Below are positions 1-11,274 of a DNA stretch of 64,000 nt, one piece after another. The number at the start of each line of letters is the position of its first letter. The stretch's first letter is position 1. The DNA is from Limnephilus marmoratus (lineage: Eukaryota; Arthropoda; Insecta; Trichoptera; Limnephilidae): the NCBI GenBank assembly GCA_917880885.1, contig OU862920.1:44055019-44119018 (forward strand), read 5' to 3'. A program made the position numbers and the translations under genes. The notes under the pieces are model-generated. The model searched no databases, was not told the origin of the DNA, and saw nothing but the letters and a program-made list of their open reading frames with translations.

Positions 1-857
1 GGATTTGTATGCCAGCTTCGGTAACAGATCTACAAATCCGGCCAGATCAACAAACCCAAACGGATCAACAAAAAACTGGTGTACCGTCGCGCAAAATCAA
101 CATAGTACGAGAGGAGATAAATATATATATATATAAAATGTGGTACGACATAAATATATATATATATATATATTTCTCATCTTAGAAGAACCCACTTTAG
201 TAGCTCATTCTTTCGCATGTAATGTATACTTACGTAGATGAAGTACCAACATTCTGTCTTTTAAATTTTGTTTAAGATATGGTCAGCTATTATATGTAAT
301 CAAAAATTATGTTTATTTATTAAAAAAATATCTTTAATTAACGTGCATTCGTTGATCTATTTTAAGAACACACTTACCGCTTCACGCTACGTTGCCAAGT
401 TTAATGTTACCAATATAGTCACATATCATCCCTTAGCTTACAACACCGCTCAAGTCGAAAATTGGCGGTTTTCACATTTTAATGCCATTGGATGGAGCTG
501 CTCATTGCGCGTCTAACCATTGGTCACATGATATAGATTTCAGTCAATCAGAAGCCGTAATTCGAAAAGTAGTGACAGCGCGCAAGTCGGTTGGCCTCTC
601 AACACCGCATAAGTCGTTAGTCTGTCATATACATTTACACATACATTTGGTATTATTCATCACACATACATGGTCATACATTTCTAGCAAAAGTACTTCG
701 CGCTCCGTGATTATTATATTTTTACGTGAGTTTTATCGCTGAAAGGTCTATGCAAGAAGTTTTATTAGAAGGTTAAGAGGTAAGCTATATAATAAAGTAA
801 TGTTTATTGATTTACGCGTATTCATACATAGTAAGAAATGATAATAGAATATCTTCA
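1..857. other. Unassigned AT-rich DNA with AT microsatellites
   Basis: No convincing gene is seen. Two short (AT)n tracts lie near 123-136 and 153-172. Small open frames here have no recognisable domain and no coding-like composition. This is the left flank of the LINE that follows; its last bases hold the candidate 5' target-site duplication of that LINE. Confidence 0.5.
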
Positions 858-1006
858 TTTACTTAAGCGGTGTTTACTTCAGTGTCGCCTCAACCTCTAT
901 CGGTGTTGGACGCGAGTGAGCGGCGATTCAAATAAAATAACACTTTCAAACCAGGACAAATTTTAAAAGTATATAAATTAACCGAAAATAAAATAATTCA
1001 TAACCC

Positions 1007-2077
1007 GTGAAAATGGAGGAAGCGGTTGATCCGCATGCCTTCATCACTAAGGCGAAACAAAACATAAGTGACTTACATACAATCATAGAAGAAAATAAAC
1101 TTACTAAAGAAACCAAATCAAAAATGATGAAAGAAATAAATAACATCATGGAAATGATATCCCACATGGCAATAGAATTAGCTAAATTACAAGAAAAATG
1201 TGAAATTCAAGAAAAAAACCAAACACAAAAAAACTTATTTTCTTACTCTTCGGCAGTAAAAAACTTAATACCACAAACACAAGAAAAACGATTTCCTATA
1301 ATTATAAAAAGCTTAAAAGAAGAAGACACTGAAAAAATAAAAGAGAAAATACAAAAAATCAAAATATCGCAGTTGGGAATTCGAGTAAGTGAATTTAAAA
1401 AAACAAAAAAAAACATTATAATAACATGCCCAGAAAAAGAAGACGCAAAAAAATTAAAAGAAAAGATAAATGAAGTCGACAAAACCATAATAGCGGAGGT
1501 ACTTGTGAAAACGGATCCATGCGTAATATTCAAAGGACTTGACAAAGACTATACCGAAAAAGAATTCTTAGAAGACATAATTGAACAAAACAACGACATC
1601 AAAATGATATGTGAAAAATACCAAGATAAAAATATATTACAAGTTAAAGCCATCATTACGAACAAAAAAACTAACAGCAAAAACTTAATTCTCCAAACAA
1701 ATCCAGAATTGAGACTACATCTTATAAATAGAAAAAAAATTCATCTAGGATTCATGAGAATCTATGTAACCGATTGTAACGTTCTTACCCAATGTTTCCA
1801 TTGTCAAAGATTCGGACACACAGCACAAAAATGCTACAATAAAATGAATAAACCAACATGCAAGCACTGTTCAGAAGATCATCCCATCTCCGAGTGTAAA
1901 TCCCTGGAACTGCCGCCCAAATGCGCTAACTGTCACTCAGCTAACAAGAAGAAAGAAATAAACTCCTTCAACAGTAAAATGAATGAAATAGACCACCGAA
2001 CAAACAGCGAAACATGTAAGTTCCGTTCTTACATGCTTAAATTAGCCAAAGAAAGAATAAACTACGACATTGAATAA
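1007..2077 (+). CDS. LINE ORF1, gag-like RNA-binding protein with zinc knuckles
   Basis: This 356-aa open frame is lysine-rich and probably coiled-coil in its first half. Near residues 263-276 it has a CCHC knuckle, CFHCQRFGHTAQKC, followed at once by a second Cys/His cluster (CKHCSEDHPISEC) and a third, less regular one (CANCHSANKKK). In Jockey and I-type LINEs such ORF1 proteins bind the element RNA and form ribonucleoprotein particles. The ATG at 1007 is the first in frame after an in-frame stop region. ORF2 starts 49 nt after its stop. The frame is intact. After the third cluster the C-terminus looks atypical and may have diverged. Confidence 0.85.
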   Translation: MKMEEAVDPHAFITKAKQNISDLHTIIEENKLTKETKSKMMKEINNIMEMISHMAIELAKLQEKCEIQEKNQTQKNLFSYSSAVKNLIPQTQEKRFPIIIKSLKEEDTEKIKEKIQKIKISQLGIRVSEFKKTKKNIIITCPEKEDAKKLKEKINEVDKTIIAEVLVKTDPCVIFKGLDKDYTEKEFLEDIIEQNNDIKMICEKYQDKNILQVKAIITNKKTNSKNLILQTNPELRLHLINRKKIHLGFMRIYVTDCNVLTQCFHCQRFGHTAQKCYNKMNKPTCKHCSEDHPISECKSLELPPKCANCHSANKKKEINSFNSKMNEIDHRTNSETCKFRSYMLKLAKERINYDIE

Positions 2078-2126
2078 AAAAAATAATAAAAAAATTATAT
2101 ATAATTTTGCAAAATACATTAATTAA

Positions 2127-5108
2127 ATGGATGATTTCTTAAATAGCGAATTAGAATTAAATATTAAAATTCAAGAATATGAATGTATTTGTACTGATTC
2201 ATGTAACAAAATTATTTCTAAAAACATCAATGATATAATTATTATGCACATAAACATCCGTAGCATTCAGAAAAATTTAGATGAACTAATTCTAAAAATA
2301 AATAATTTAATTAAAAAGCCGGACTTCATAGTGTTAACTGAAACATTTACAAACGCTGAGTCACCGTCTTATCACTTACCGGAGTACAATTATATTTCTA
2401 CCAAAGTAGATATCAACAAAAATTCGGGAATAATAATATTTGCAAATAATAAATTTAGTATTGTTAACATTATAGAACACCCAATACATTTGGTAAACTG
2501 CATCGAAGTACATTTCAAACTCGGCAAATCAATATATCATTTAATAGCTATCTATAGAACGCATGGCTCAAGTATTATTACGTTTATTAATGACCTCAAA
2601 TACATATTATTAAAATTAAAAAATAAACTCTGCTTCGTGGTGGGTGATTTTAATGTGAACATTAATGAAAAAATAGAAAATAGTAACAAAACTGAATACA
2701 TCAATTGTATGACTGAACAAAATTTCATATCTTGCATAAATAAAAATACTAGAGAAATAAAAGAACATACTCCATCTTGTTTAGATCACATTTGGGCAAA
2801 CGTAAACATTAAAGATCTTCACAAACTAAAATCAATTGTTTGGAAAACTAACATAACTGATCATCATTCATGCTTACTTCTGTATAATAATAATATTAAA
2901 CATAAAAAACATAATTTAGTACCCAAAAAATCAACAATAGACATGACTATTCTCTCTGAAAAACTAAAAATGGAAAATTGGAACAATGTTTTAAAGAGTG
3001 ATGATACCGAAATATGTTCGAAAAACTTTGAAAAAATCCTGTCACAACACATTAAAAATTCGACAACTGAAATAATAATACACATAAAATCAAAATTAAG
3101 ATGTTTAAAACCTTGGATTACCAAAGGACTTATAATATCTATCAGAAACAAAGAAAAACTTTATAAAACAACTTTAAAAAATCCCCATGATGAAAAAGCA
3201 TATATTTATTATAAAAAATATAAAAATAAATTAACATCTTATATTAAAAAAAGTAAGGAAGAGTTCTTTAAAAATAAAATATTATCTTCAGAAAATAACC
3301 ATAAACAAATGTGGAAAACTGTGAATTTGGCCATAGACAATACAAAAAAAACACAAAATATTAAGTACATCGAACATGATAAAAAAATTATAGATGCCAA
3401 TTTACAGCCTAAACAATGTGCAAACATATTTAATTCCTTCTTTGCAAATGTTGGAAAAAATCTTGCGAAAAATATTCATAAGCCTTCTAACCCAGAAAAA
3501 CAAAAAAATTAAAAATTACAGAAACGTAATATACTTTCAACATTTGAAATAACAACAGAATGTGAAATCTTAAAAATAATAGAAAATATGAAAGGAGGTT
3601 CGTCTCCCGGTTTTGATTCTATTACGGCACAAATGTTAAAATCTATGAAATCTTACTTAATAAAACCCATCACTCATTTAATAAACTTGAGTTTAACGAA
3701 AGGAATATTTCCAATGAATTACAAAAACACAATAATCTCACCTATTTACAAATCTGGTGATCCGCAACAAGTAACGAATTATCGCCCAATTTGTCTAATT
3801 TCTAACATAGGAAAGATATTTGAAAAAATAGTAAAAAAACAATTGGTAAATTTCCTAGATAGTAATAAAATACTACACAAAAACCAGTTTGGTTTTATTA
3901 AATCGCTCAGCACACAAGATGCCATTGCTAACGTAACTTCATACATTTACGAATCATTAGATAAAGGTAAAAAATGTGCGGGTATATTTATTGACCTCAG
4001 AAAGGCATTCGATAGCATATCCCATGAGATGCTATTAAAAAAATTAAATGATATTGGCATTAAAGGCAACGCGATTAAATGGATCACAAACTACTTAAAA
4101 AACCGCCCTCAAGTGGTAAAAATCAATCATGTTAATAGTGATCAAGAGATTTCAAGCCTTGGAATCCCGCAAGGTACAGTGCTTGGACCAATTTTTTTTA
4201 CCATATATGTAAATGATATTTTTTTTCAACATTTAAATGGTCAAATTACATCATACGCCGACGATACAGTATTAATAATAAGTGAAAAGACTTGGGAAAA
4301 TGTAGAATTAAAGGCCACAGAAGACATCAACACGCTTAAGAATTTTTTCGACACTAATTTACTATCACTAAATAGTGAAAAGACATTTGTAATTCCATTT
4401 GCAATCCATCCAAACGATGCTCCCAAAAATTTTAACATTGTCATACACGATAATACTAAAATTCATAGCCAAAATTATTGCAAATCAAACTATACAATAT
4501 TAAAAACAACAAATAAAATTAAATATCTCGGAGTAATTATCGACAAAAATCTGAAATGGAAGGAACAAATATGTCAAGTAGTAAACAAAATCAGAAAATT
4601 AATATATATATTTTTAAGAATTAGAAATTTTCTGTCGATAAAAAATCTATATTTAATCTACTATGCCTTAGTTCAATCCACTCTACAATACGCTATTATT
4701 AGTTGGGGATCCGCGTATAAATGTAACCTTCTTCCAATAGAAATTGTACAAAGGACAATTATTAAAATTATATTAAAAAAATCCTTAGACTACCCAACAG
4801 AACGCCTGTTTGAAGAATTTCAAGTACCCACATTTAAAGATTTATATATTAAAAATTCATTGATTCAAATTATAAAGGAAAAAGATAAATATCCATTTTT
4901 AAATGAAAACAGAACTCGACTTAAACATGTTTTTCTATGCCCAAAACTAAATACGTCTTTTGCACAGCATCATTATACTTACCAGGGAAGAACTTTTTTC
5001 AATCGTCTACCAGAAGAAATCAGAAGCATTAATGATAAAACCCGAATACTGCTCTCTGTCAAGAGACATTTTAAAAATATTCTTAAGAAAAAAATTACTG
5101 TCAATTAA
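2127..5108 (+). pseudogene. LINE ORF2: AP endonuclease and reverse transcriptase, one in-frame stop
   Basis: The frame starting with ATG at 2127 runs to a TAA at 3510-3512, then stays open in the same frame to 5108. It is therefore one roughly 990-codon ORF2 broken by a single nonsense codon. Part 1 (461 aa) is the apurinic-type endonuclease: HINIRS, LTETF, GDFNVN, CLDHIW and TDHHS hold the catalytic Asn, Glu, Asp/Asn and His residues. Part 2 is the reverse transcriptase: FIDLRKAFDS, GIPQGTVLGP and the YADD catalytic box near 4257, followed by a typical LINE C-terminal domain. It would nick target DNA and prime reverse transcription. As written, the stop separates the two domains. Confidence 0.87.
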
Positions 5109-5372
5109 TCTTACAAATATCCTTAGTTTTCCATTACATTCTTTCTTTTTTTTAAAAAATTCACACCATTATCAAACAAATACTGCAGCTCACATATATT
5201 TATGTACAATTAATTATTTAAGTACTAACTTATAACTAATAACTAATAGCATTTATGTACACTCCCCTTCCATACACAAGCAAATGCTTTAAATGGAAGG
5301 GTAGTAAAAAAAAAATACCTGTAAAAAAAATTTATATATTTGTTGTAAAATTGTAATTATAATAAATGTTGC

Positions 5373-5412
<40 letters not shown>
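5109..5412 (+). other. LINE 3' UTR and poly(A) tail
   Basis: About 275 nt of AT-rich sequence follow the ORF2 stop and end in an A-run of nearly 30 bases. Two short inverted segments, CCCCTTCCAT near 5263 and AAATGGAAGGG near 5290, could form a stem like those many LINE reverse transcriptases recognise. The A-run is followed by T's and by the candidate 3' target duplication. Confidence 0.6.
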
Positions 5413-5416
<4 letters not shown>

Positions 5417-5483
5417 TTTAACTTAGGCGGTATTTCAAAACATATTTTATTTCTTTTAGGTAGCTCAATAATTGAAATACACT

Positions 5484-6140
5484 ATGGATGGAGAAGAAAT
5501 TGATTCCTGGAGTTCAGGTGATGAATTGTTATGTGCTCAATTACAAGAAGCAGGACTGAAAAAGTAAACAAAGTTGCAAAGAAGATAAAAAAAGAATTAA
5601 ACTAGGTTAGTAGCATAGGCCATCGAGTATCTTCAGCCTTCTGTATTGAATGTTGCCAATATCACGGTAGACAGTGAGAACGTTGTGCAAGAACTAGGAA
5701 ATATTGTCCTTAATATAAATTCAATAAATTTAAATCATGACGAACCTTTCCCTACCTCAAACCATGATATTCTCGTATCTAGGAACACTCAAGACCCAAT
5801 TTCTGATATAATTATTGATAATGAAAACAATACTCAATGTACAGATAAAAATAATATAAACCAAAATAATATGCAGCAATCCAATGCCTTTGCTACTCCA
5901 TCGTGTTCTTCAAGAGTGGTCATACTCAGTGATGTTCCATATAACGGTGATTTGTTAAGTCATAAAAAACGACAGAACAAGGCGACAAAAGATCCAAAGA
6001 AATATAAACGCAATGTAATAAAGAATTACGGATTAAAGGTGAAAATTATTTAGGATACAGAAGAGACAAAGACTAATGAAACAAGACGTATTTAAGCCTG
6101 CAAGATCCATGAAACCACCGTGTAATTCTACGTTTTCACG
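5484..6140 (+). pseudogene. Decayed coding fragment of an uncharacterised insect-type protein
   Basis: A short ATG-led frame at 5484 (MDGEEIDSWSSGDELL...) ends in a stop after 27 codons. A second open stretch lies at about 5622-6051, with no ATG, and contains DPKKYKRNVIKNYG. After its TAG, reading past the stop gives a GYRRDK-like stretch, and then, shifted, a segment resembling ARSMKPPCN. A basic K-x-KRN motif followed by a AR-x-KPPC motif is a pattern I associate with uncharacterised, possibly transposase-derived, arthropod genes. No single intact frame exists, so I treat it as a relic; an intron between the two parts cannot be excluded. Confidence 0.35.
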
Positions 6141-6189
6141 ATTGAACTGATAGTCAAACTTTCGTTTTCACTAAACTAACTAGCTAACC

Positions 6190-6298
6190 ATCACGCCGTT
6201 TCCCCGCAGGGGTAGGCAGAGAGGACGGACCGCCAAACAACTCGGTCTTGGCACACACTCTTTGCCTCACTCACATTCATACATCGTATCATACATTC
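6190..6298 (-). mobile_element. RTE-like LINE tail, part beyond the LTR-element insertion
   Basis: This piece matches 15403-15480 closely (GGACGGACCGCCAAACAACT shared) and continues at 15154 once the LTR element is removed. It is the 3' part of the RTE-like fragment that was split by the LTR retrotransposon. The last five bases, CATTC (6294-6298), are the target duplication. Confidence 0.75.
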
Positions 6299-6498
6299 TG
6301 TAATGTACACTATGTAAAGGTTAATATTAAGAAAGAACAAGTAACACTCATCTTAACTGATATCGGCTCACGGCAAGCGTCCCCACGTCTTCTCTATGCA
6401 GTCGGTCGCCCAGTACCGTCCTACGCCCCACAACTCCGCGCGCGCACTGCCTGAGACGACAGAGTTATTCACAACTATACATGTGTGAATACACTACA
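6299..6498 (-). repeat. Long terminal repeat (3' LTR by coding direction)
   Basis: 200 bp starting TGTAATGTACAC and ending GAATACACTACA on the plus strand. It matches 14954-15153 with a single difference seen. It carries a GC-rich stretch (CCGCGCGCGCACTG) that could hold promoter or initiator elements, not assigned. Confidence 0.93.
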
Positions 6499-6511
6499 TC
6501 CCTCCCTTATT
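6499..6511 (-). other. Polypurine tract
   Basis: The minus strand reads AATAAGGGAGGGA directly before the 3' LTR. A pure purine run in this exact place is the expected plus-strand DNA primer of an LTR retrotransposon. Confidence 0.8.
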
Positions 6512-6640
6512 ATTGTTTTTAATTATAAATATTTTATTTTTCCATAAGTACCTATATCAAGTACAATCAGCAAGTCCTTATTCAAATTATGTTTAATAAC
6601 TAATCATCAATTATTTCCTCATTATTGTCCATCAATTTAT

Positions 6641-7787
6641 TCACTCGAATTGTGATTGATTTACATGGCCATTATCGTTTGTTTGAGCAGCACTAGTATT
6701 ATTCTCATCATCTAGCACCTTCCAATGTCCTTCCACTCCTTTAAGGTGTATGTGTCATCTGATTCGCTGACCAGTTTCATCATTCCGAAGACTTACGTCT
6801 CCTCCTTTGTTCGCTTTAACGATATGTGTTTTGGGTTCGTCGTTCAAGCGCAGCTTGTTTTTTTTTTTAGTCATGTTCTTGACGTATACTTTATCACCAA
6901 CTTCCAATTTACAAGCAATAGCTCTTCTATTCATGTCTACTTATTCCTACCCTTTTTCTTTTATCTCTATCCCTCATTTCAAGGTCCTCTAAGAGATGCG
7001 TCATGTCCTGAATTATAGGCAGCTTGTCTCGAAATTGTCCTCTAAAGAACAGTTCTGCAGGTGTTTTTCCTGTAACTGTATGAAGTGTACTGTTGTATAT
7101 CACCTTGTACTCACGAAGAGCCTCCTTCCATTTATTTTTCTCTACTTGATAAATCTTGAGGTGTTTTACGATGTCCCTATTCTGGCGCTCCACCTCTCCG
7201 TTTTGTTGCGGCCAGTAGGGAATGCTATTATAGAGTCGTATGTTCCTCTCTGCACAGAAAATCTAAAGTCTAAAATTTCCCCCGTTGTCTGTTGTAAGCG
7301 AGATCGGGTTGCCAAGCCTGCTAAAAATATATTTAAGCTTTCCACTTATTTCGAAGCTTGTTATGGTTCTGCGTGTTTTCATCTCTTTATATCTGGTGTA
7401 ATTATCCACGACTACCAGGATATAATCTCCACTAGGTAAGGGCCACTACCCATGAGGTCAATTGCTATGTCAACCCATGGTTCGGAAGGTAAGTCACTTC
7501 TTTTTAACGGGTTTGGGGCGCTGGGTGCACCCTTTACAGGCTTTGCATATGTTTTCAGCATCTTTGTCGCACTTAGGCCACTATACTTTGGTCCTAAATC
7601 TGCCCTTTATCACGACTATCCCCGGATTGCCTTCGTGCGCAGCTTCCAGAATTTTTCTGCGTACTTTGTTTGGGATTACAATTTTCGTCCCCCTGAGAAG
7701 AATATCGCCTTTCGATGCGAGCGCATGGTTTTGCTTTTGGACCAAATATCACCTCCAAGGGCTTATGGTCCGTTACCCGATCGAACA
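6641..7787 (-). pseudogene. Gypsy RNase H end and integrase, frameshifted
   Basis: Reading the minus strand from 7787, the RNase H motif TDHKPLEVIFGPK appears first, then an integrase in several frames. Its zinc-binding region (HEGN and CKACKGC), the catalytic-core motifs WVDIAIDLM and TTDNGGNF, and the EVERQNRD box of a DD-E integrase are all visible. The clean 88-codon block at 6927-7193 holds the core's C-terminal part. A further frame continues to a stop at 6641-6643 and contains LEVGDKVYVKN, typical of the Gypsy integrase tail. At least two frameshifts, and a deletion between RNase H and integrase, make it non-functional. Integrase normally inserts the cDNA into the host chromosome. Confidence 0.85.
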
Positions 7788-7799
7788 CCTTGCCATACA

Positions 7800-8907
7800 T
7801 TGAAGTACCCACCACTGTCCCACCCCGGTATAGGCAACTTATGGTCGCCCCTTCGGAGTTCTCTCAAGAATCTAATTTTTTTGAATAAACGGCTCTACAT
7901 TTAATGTAACGAATCTAGACCTTCAATGTCCCCTCATACTGTGTTAGGTAGCGGTATGCGGACGCGCCTACAGGACTGTACTGTAATGGTCAGTCTCTAC
8001 AATTATAAAGCCCATGGAGGTGTCAATGCAAAAGCAGTGAGCCTCATGGACAGTCAAACAAGTTGTTAGTAACATCAACAAAAAATAAAGTAATACAAAA
8101 TGACAGCAGCCGTCATGAGTAATCAGCTCATGACAGCGAAAGACCACACACAATCCGGCGGGCAGCACCGGGCACTGTACATAAAAGAAAAAAGAAACAA
8201 AAGAAAAATAATGTATATATATACATAGTAGAACTGGTGTCACCGCAACCTGACTATCGGCAGTACCCGAGAGAATGAAGAAGGCTAATTGTCCGGCCTC
8301 CCGATAACCGGCGGCGTCGTCCTTAAGCCAGCTAGCCGGTGGTGCCTAGACGAAAGTAACTGGAAATCATAGAAGAAGACCCTAGGGAGAAAAGCGTCGG
8401 GTCGCCGGAGGCGGGACGGACAGCTTTCAGATGCCGTTCAGCCTTCTCCCCAGCCTCTTCATGTCACGGGGGGTGGCGCGGCAGACAGGTGCAACTCCAC
8501 CAGTTCCATAAGACCGGCCATGGTCAGTAGGCGGGGACTCGGTCCAGGGTCCAACCCCTTATATGGGGAGAAGGACAGCACAGAACAAACAAGTGAGTTC
8601 AGTTCTACGCGGTAATCATAACTAAAAAAAACTAATCACAACTAAATCATAACGGTAATCATAACTAAAAAACTAAAAGAGTAATCATAACTAAAGTGTA
8701 TGTTACAAAATAACGTAAAAGTGTAAGGCATTAAACCAAGTACCTGGAATCAAAACATGAGAGTTCAATGACGCAGCGCATGAAAAACAAATAAACATGA
8801 AAGAAAATATAAATACTGTACATCCTGGGCAATATTGGTCGTAGAGAAGAAGCAAAGAAGAAAGTCCGTGGTAAGTCAGGAACAAGTACACCTGGTGTCA
8901 AAATCTA
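7800..8907 (-). other. 3' UTR of the R1-clade LINE
   Basis: No coding signal is seen. Between about 8612 and 8698 a short motif close to GTAATCATAACTAAA recurs several times, a small internal tandem repeat. Several GC-rich stretches around 8290-8560 could fold. The distal end has no clear poly(A) tail, as in some R1-clade elements. Confidence 0.6.
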
Positions 8908-11274
8908 TTAATCAGCGACTCTAAGCTCAGGCCATCTCTCAACCCAGATCCTTGTAAACTTCCTCAGGCACTCGAAGTTCGTCTTGTTCGATACCAGATC
9001 AGTGTTCCACACTGGTCTGATAGGTACGTCCAAACCATCGAGCATTTCCTCTCTAGCATCCGTCAAGATCTCGCAGTGCCACAGAATGTGCTCGGCCGAC
9101 TGGTTGGTGGATCCGCATGCGCAGTTGGGGTGGGGGGACAGGGAGAGGGTGTGAAGTCTCCCCCTGAATTCCCCATGCCCGGACAGAAGCTGGGTAATGT
9201 GATGATCCAGTCTGAGATAAGCCCCTTCCATTCTGATTTTAACTGATGGGAAGAAGGAGAAGGTCCATCTTCCCAAATTCGATCTATCCCAACGGACCTG
9301 CCACTCATGAAGCGACAGATCCCTCATTTCACGAAGCAGCCCAGGGAGAGTCCCCGGCCCGCCCGGTGTCAGAACAACGCCTAGGTGAGTGGCCGGAGTT
9401 CCTCTGGTTAACTTCTGCTTGGTAAGCACTTCCCTGATTTCCAGATCGATTGGCAAAATGCCAGCCAAAACGGGTAAAGCGTCCGAAGCCACGGTTCTAT
9501 ACGCACCGGAGAGTGCCAGCAAGGGGGTTCGTTGGCCTCGCTTGAGAGCTAAGAGAATGAGCGAGTTGTCCAGGCGGTGTTCCCACACAGAGGCGGCATA
9601 CGAGACTTGCGCCACGTATACGCACCTATATAGCGTTCGCAGAACCGGATTACGCAATCCCCACTCAGCTGTGGAGAGTCTCCTCAGCTTCAAGAAGAGA
9701 GCCTGAGCCTTGCTGGATACTTCTTTGACGTGAGCCAGAAAAGAGGACGATCGATCTAGTGTGACGCCTAAGTATTTCACTGTTTCAAAAAACCGGATGT
9801 TAGAATCTCCCATTCTGATGGTAGGATTTCTTTCTCTACTGAGACGGCCCTTCATCAGGAGGCCCTTGGTCTTATGGGGAGCGAAGGTCATCTTGTTTCT
9901 TACACCCCAGTCCAGGAACATCTGCAAACCTTCACTGCCTTTGCTCTCCACTTCCTTTCTACTGTCCCCAGCGACCAGATACAACTTATCATCAGCGTAG
10001 TCGACAGCGATACATCCTTCAGGCAAGAGTAACCTGGAGGAGTCATCAAAGGAGATGTTCCACAAGTCAGGTCCAAGGATGGAGCCCTGCGGGCATCCCA
10101 TGTCTGCTTCCCTCTGGATACAAAAGTCACCGAAACTGATCGTAATGGTACGATCAGAAAGGTAGTCATCGATGGCTTTGAACAATAAGTTGGAACACTG
10201 CCTGTTTTTCACCTTTGTACGTATCATTGCCCACCACGCATGATCGAAGGCACCAGTGATGTCGAGGAAGATTGCAACTACATACCTCTTTGGGCAAGCC
10301 TTCACCCATTCAAGCGCATACGACAGGGCGTGCACCGTGGATCTACCGGGGACGAAGCCGAACTGCAGGTCACTGGCCGGAGACAGGGTTTGTCGGAGTC
10401 GCTGCCTAATCAATTTTTCAAGGATCTTGCCTAAAACGGGAAGGAGGGTAATCGGCCGGTAGGCCTTGATGTCCGTTAGTGGTTTTCCGTTCCCCTTTGG
10501 TATAATCCGGAGCACGCCGCGCTTCCACTCAGAGGGGAAAACTCCCCTCCTCAAGCACGTGTCCATCACCTGGAAGAGCTCCTCCTTGGCGTGGACCCAG
10601 ACTTGCTTCGCAATTACGCCATTGAGCCTATCATGCCCTGGTGCCTTCTTAGGACCCAAACCCTTAATTATCACTTCAATTTCCGCTTTAGTGACTCGAA
10701 TGAAGTTATCCTCTTGGGCGAGGTCTCTCGGTGGCAGCCGTGACAGATTTCTGATCTGTTTATGGTGGTCACTTTCCCCAACTACTGACTCTACAGGAAC
10801 TAACTCACCCAAAAGTGTTTTGAGGGTAGAGGCCACATCCACCGTCTCAGCGTTCCTCCCATCTGTGATCCCAATTACGGTTGACAAGTACCGGTCAGAG
10901 CCTTTACCGGACTTTGCAATTGCGCTGTGGATTTCCCACGGGTTGGCGTTACCCACGTCTTTAACCCAATTACGCCAAGCAGCTCGTTTCGCTAGGAGAA
11001 CGGCCCGTTTAAAGGCCGACCTGGCAGACCTCAGGCTCGCCTGAAGCGCAACTGTCTCCTCCTCCGTGCAGTTGCCACTCCTGGACAACCCAAGTGCCCT
11101 GTAGGCCCTCTTAAAGGCCCCCTTGAGCGAAGTCAGCTCAGAAGACCACCACGGCGTTCTAATACTCGTCTTCGGGTTTGATCTTCCCAAAGACGAGTTG
11201 GCAGCAGATACAACCGCCCTATTGAAAAAATTCCCCAAATTATCCGGATCCGTAGCAGCTACGTGGTGAAAGTC
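8908..11274 (-). CDS. R1-clade reverse transcriptase, N-terminally truncated but open
   Basis: About 788 codons are uninterrupted. Order of motifs: APGHDRLNG, YRPITLLPVLGKILEK, FLDITGAFDHAWW, GCPQGSILGPDLWN, the catalytic VDYADD, KTKGLLMKG, KYLGVTLDR, and a C-terminal Cys/His cluster CACGSTNQSAEHILWHC. The AFD-x-WW and C-terminal CCHC features are characteristic of R1-clade LINEs. The enzyme performs target-primed reverse transcription. The upstream endonuclease was lost by truncation at 11274. The open frame continues in phase into Gypsy RNase H codons up to 11463, which creates an accidental 851-codon chimera with no meaning as one gene. Confidence 0.9.
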   Translation of the reverse strand, partial: DFHHVAATDPDNLGNFFNRAVVSAANSSLGRSNPKTSIRTPWWSSELTSLKGAFKRAYRALGLSRSGNCTEEETVALQASLRSARSAFKRAVLLAKRAAWRNWVKDVGNANPWEIHSAIAKSGKGSDRYLSTVIGITDGRNAETVDVASTLKTLLGELVPVESVVGESDHHKQIRNLSRLPPRDLAQEDNFIRVTKAEIEVIIKGLGPKKAPGHDRLNGVIAKQVWVHAKEELFQVMDTCLRRGVFPSEWKRGVLRIIPKGNGKPLTDIKAYRPITLLPVLGKILEKLIRQRLRQTLSPASDLQFGFVPGRSTVHALSYALEWVKACPKRYVVAIFLDITGAFDHAWWAMIRTKVKNRQCSNLLFKAIDDYLSDRTITISFGDFCIQREADMGCPQGSILGPDLWNISFDDSSRLLLPEGCIAVDYADDKLYLVAGDSRKEVESKGSEGLQMFLDWGVRNKMTFAPHKTKGLLMKGRLSRERNPTIRMGDSNIRFFETVKYLGVTLDRSSSFLAHVKEVSSKAQALFLKLRRLSTAEWGLRNPVLRTLYRCVYVAQVSYAASVWEHRLDNSLILLALKRGQRTPLLALSGAYRTVASDALPVLAGILPIDLEIREVLTKQKLTRGTPATHLGVVLTPGGPGTLPGLLREMRDLSLHEWQVRWDRSNLGRWTFSFFPSVKIRMEGAYLRLDHHITQLLSGHGEFRGRLHTLSLSPHPNCACGSTNQSAEHILWHCEILTDAREEMLDGLDVPIRPVWNTDLVSNKTNFECLRKFTRIWVERWPELRVAD

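Larger units (their letters stand above)
876..5420 (+). mobile_element. Jockey-like non-LTR retrotransposon (LINE), near full length
   Basis: Two ORFs (gag-like, then endonuclease plus reverse transcriptase), a short 3' UTR and a terminal A-run (about 5385-5412) give the layout of a Jockey-type LINE of about 4.5 kb. A 15-base candidate target duplication flanks it: ACTTAAGCGGTGTTT at 861-875 and ACTTAGGCGGTATTT at 5421-5435, differing by two transitions. The body is collinear and lacks large deletions, so the insertion is moderately old but was essentially complete. A minus-strand relic of the same kind of LINE lies at 26108-26695. The clade is inferred from motif style and not from a tree. 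Confidence 0.85.
7800..11274 (-). mobile_element. R1-clade LINE, 5'-truncated, inserted in the LTR element
   Basis: The 12-base CCTTGCCATACA occurs on both sides (7788-7799 and 11275-11286) and interrupts the Gypsy RNase H reading exactly at its YGK motif. The inserted 3475 bp are GC-richer than the surroundings and hold one long reverse-transcriptase frame on the minus strand plus a 1.1-kb 3' UTR. The endonuclease part is missing, so this is a classic 5'-truncated LINE copy. Both the chimeric open frame and the exact duplication fix the borders. Confidence 0.92.

Noticed and set aside
9389..11044. Plus-strand ORFs opposite the R1-clade reverse transcriptase
   Set aside because: Shadow frames of a GC-richer coding region.
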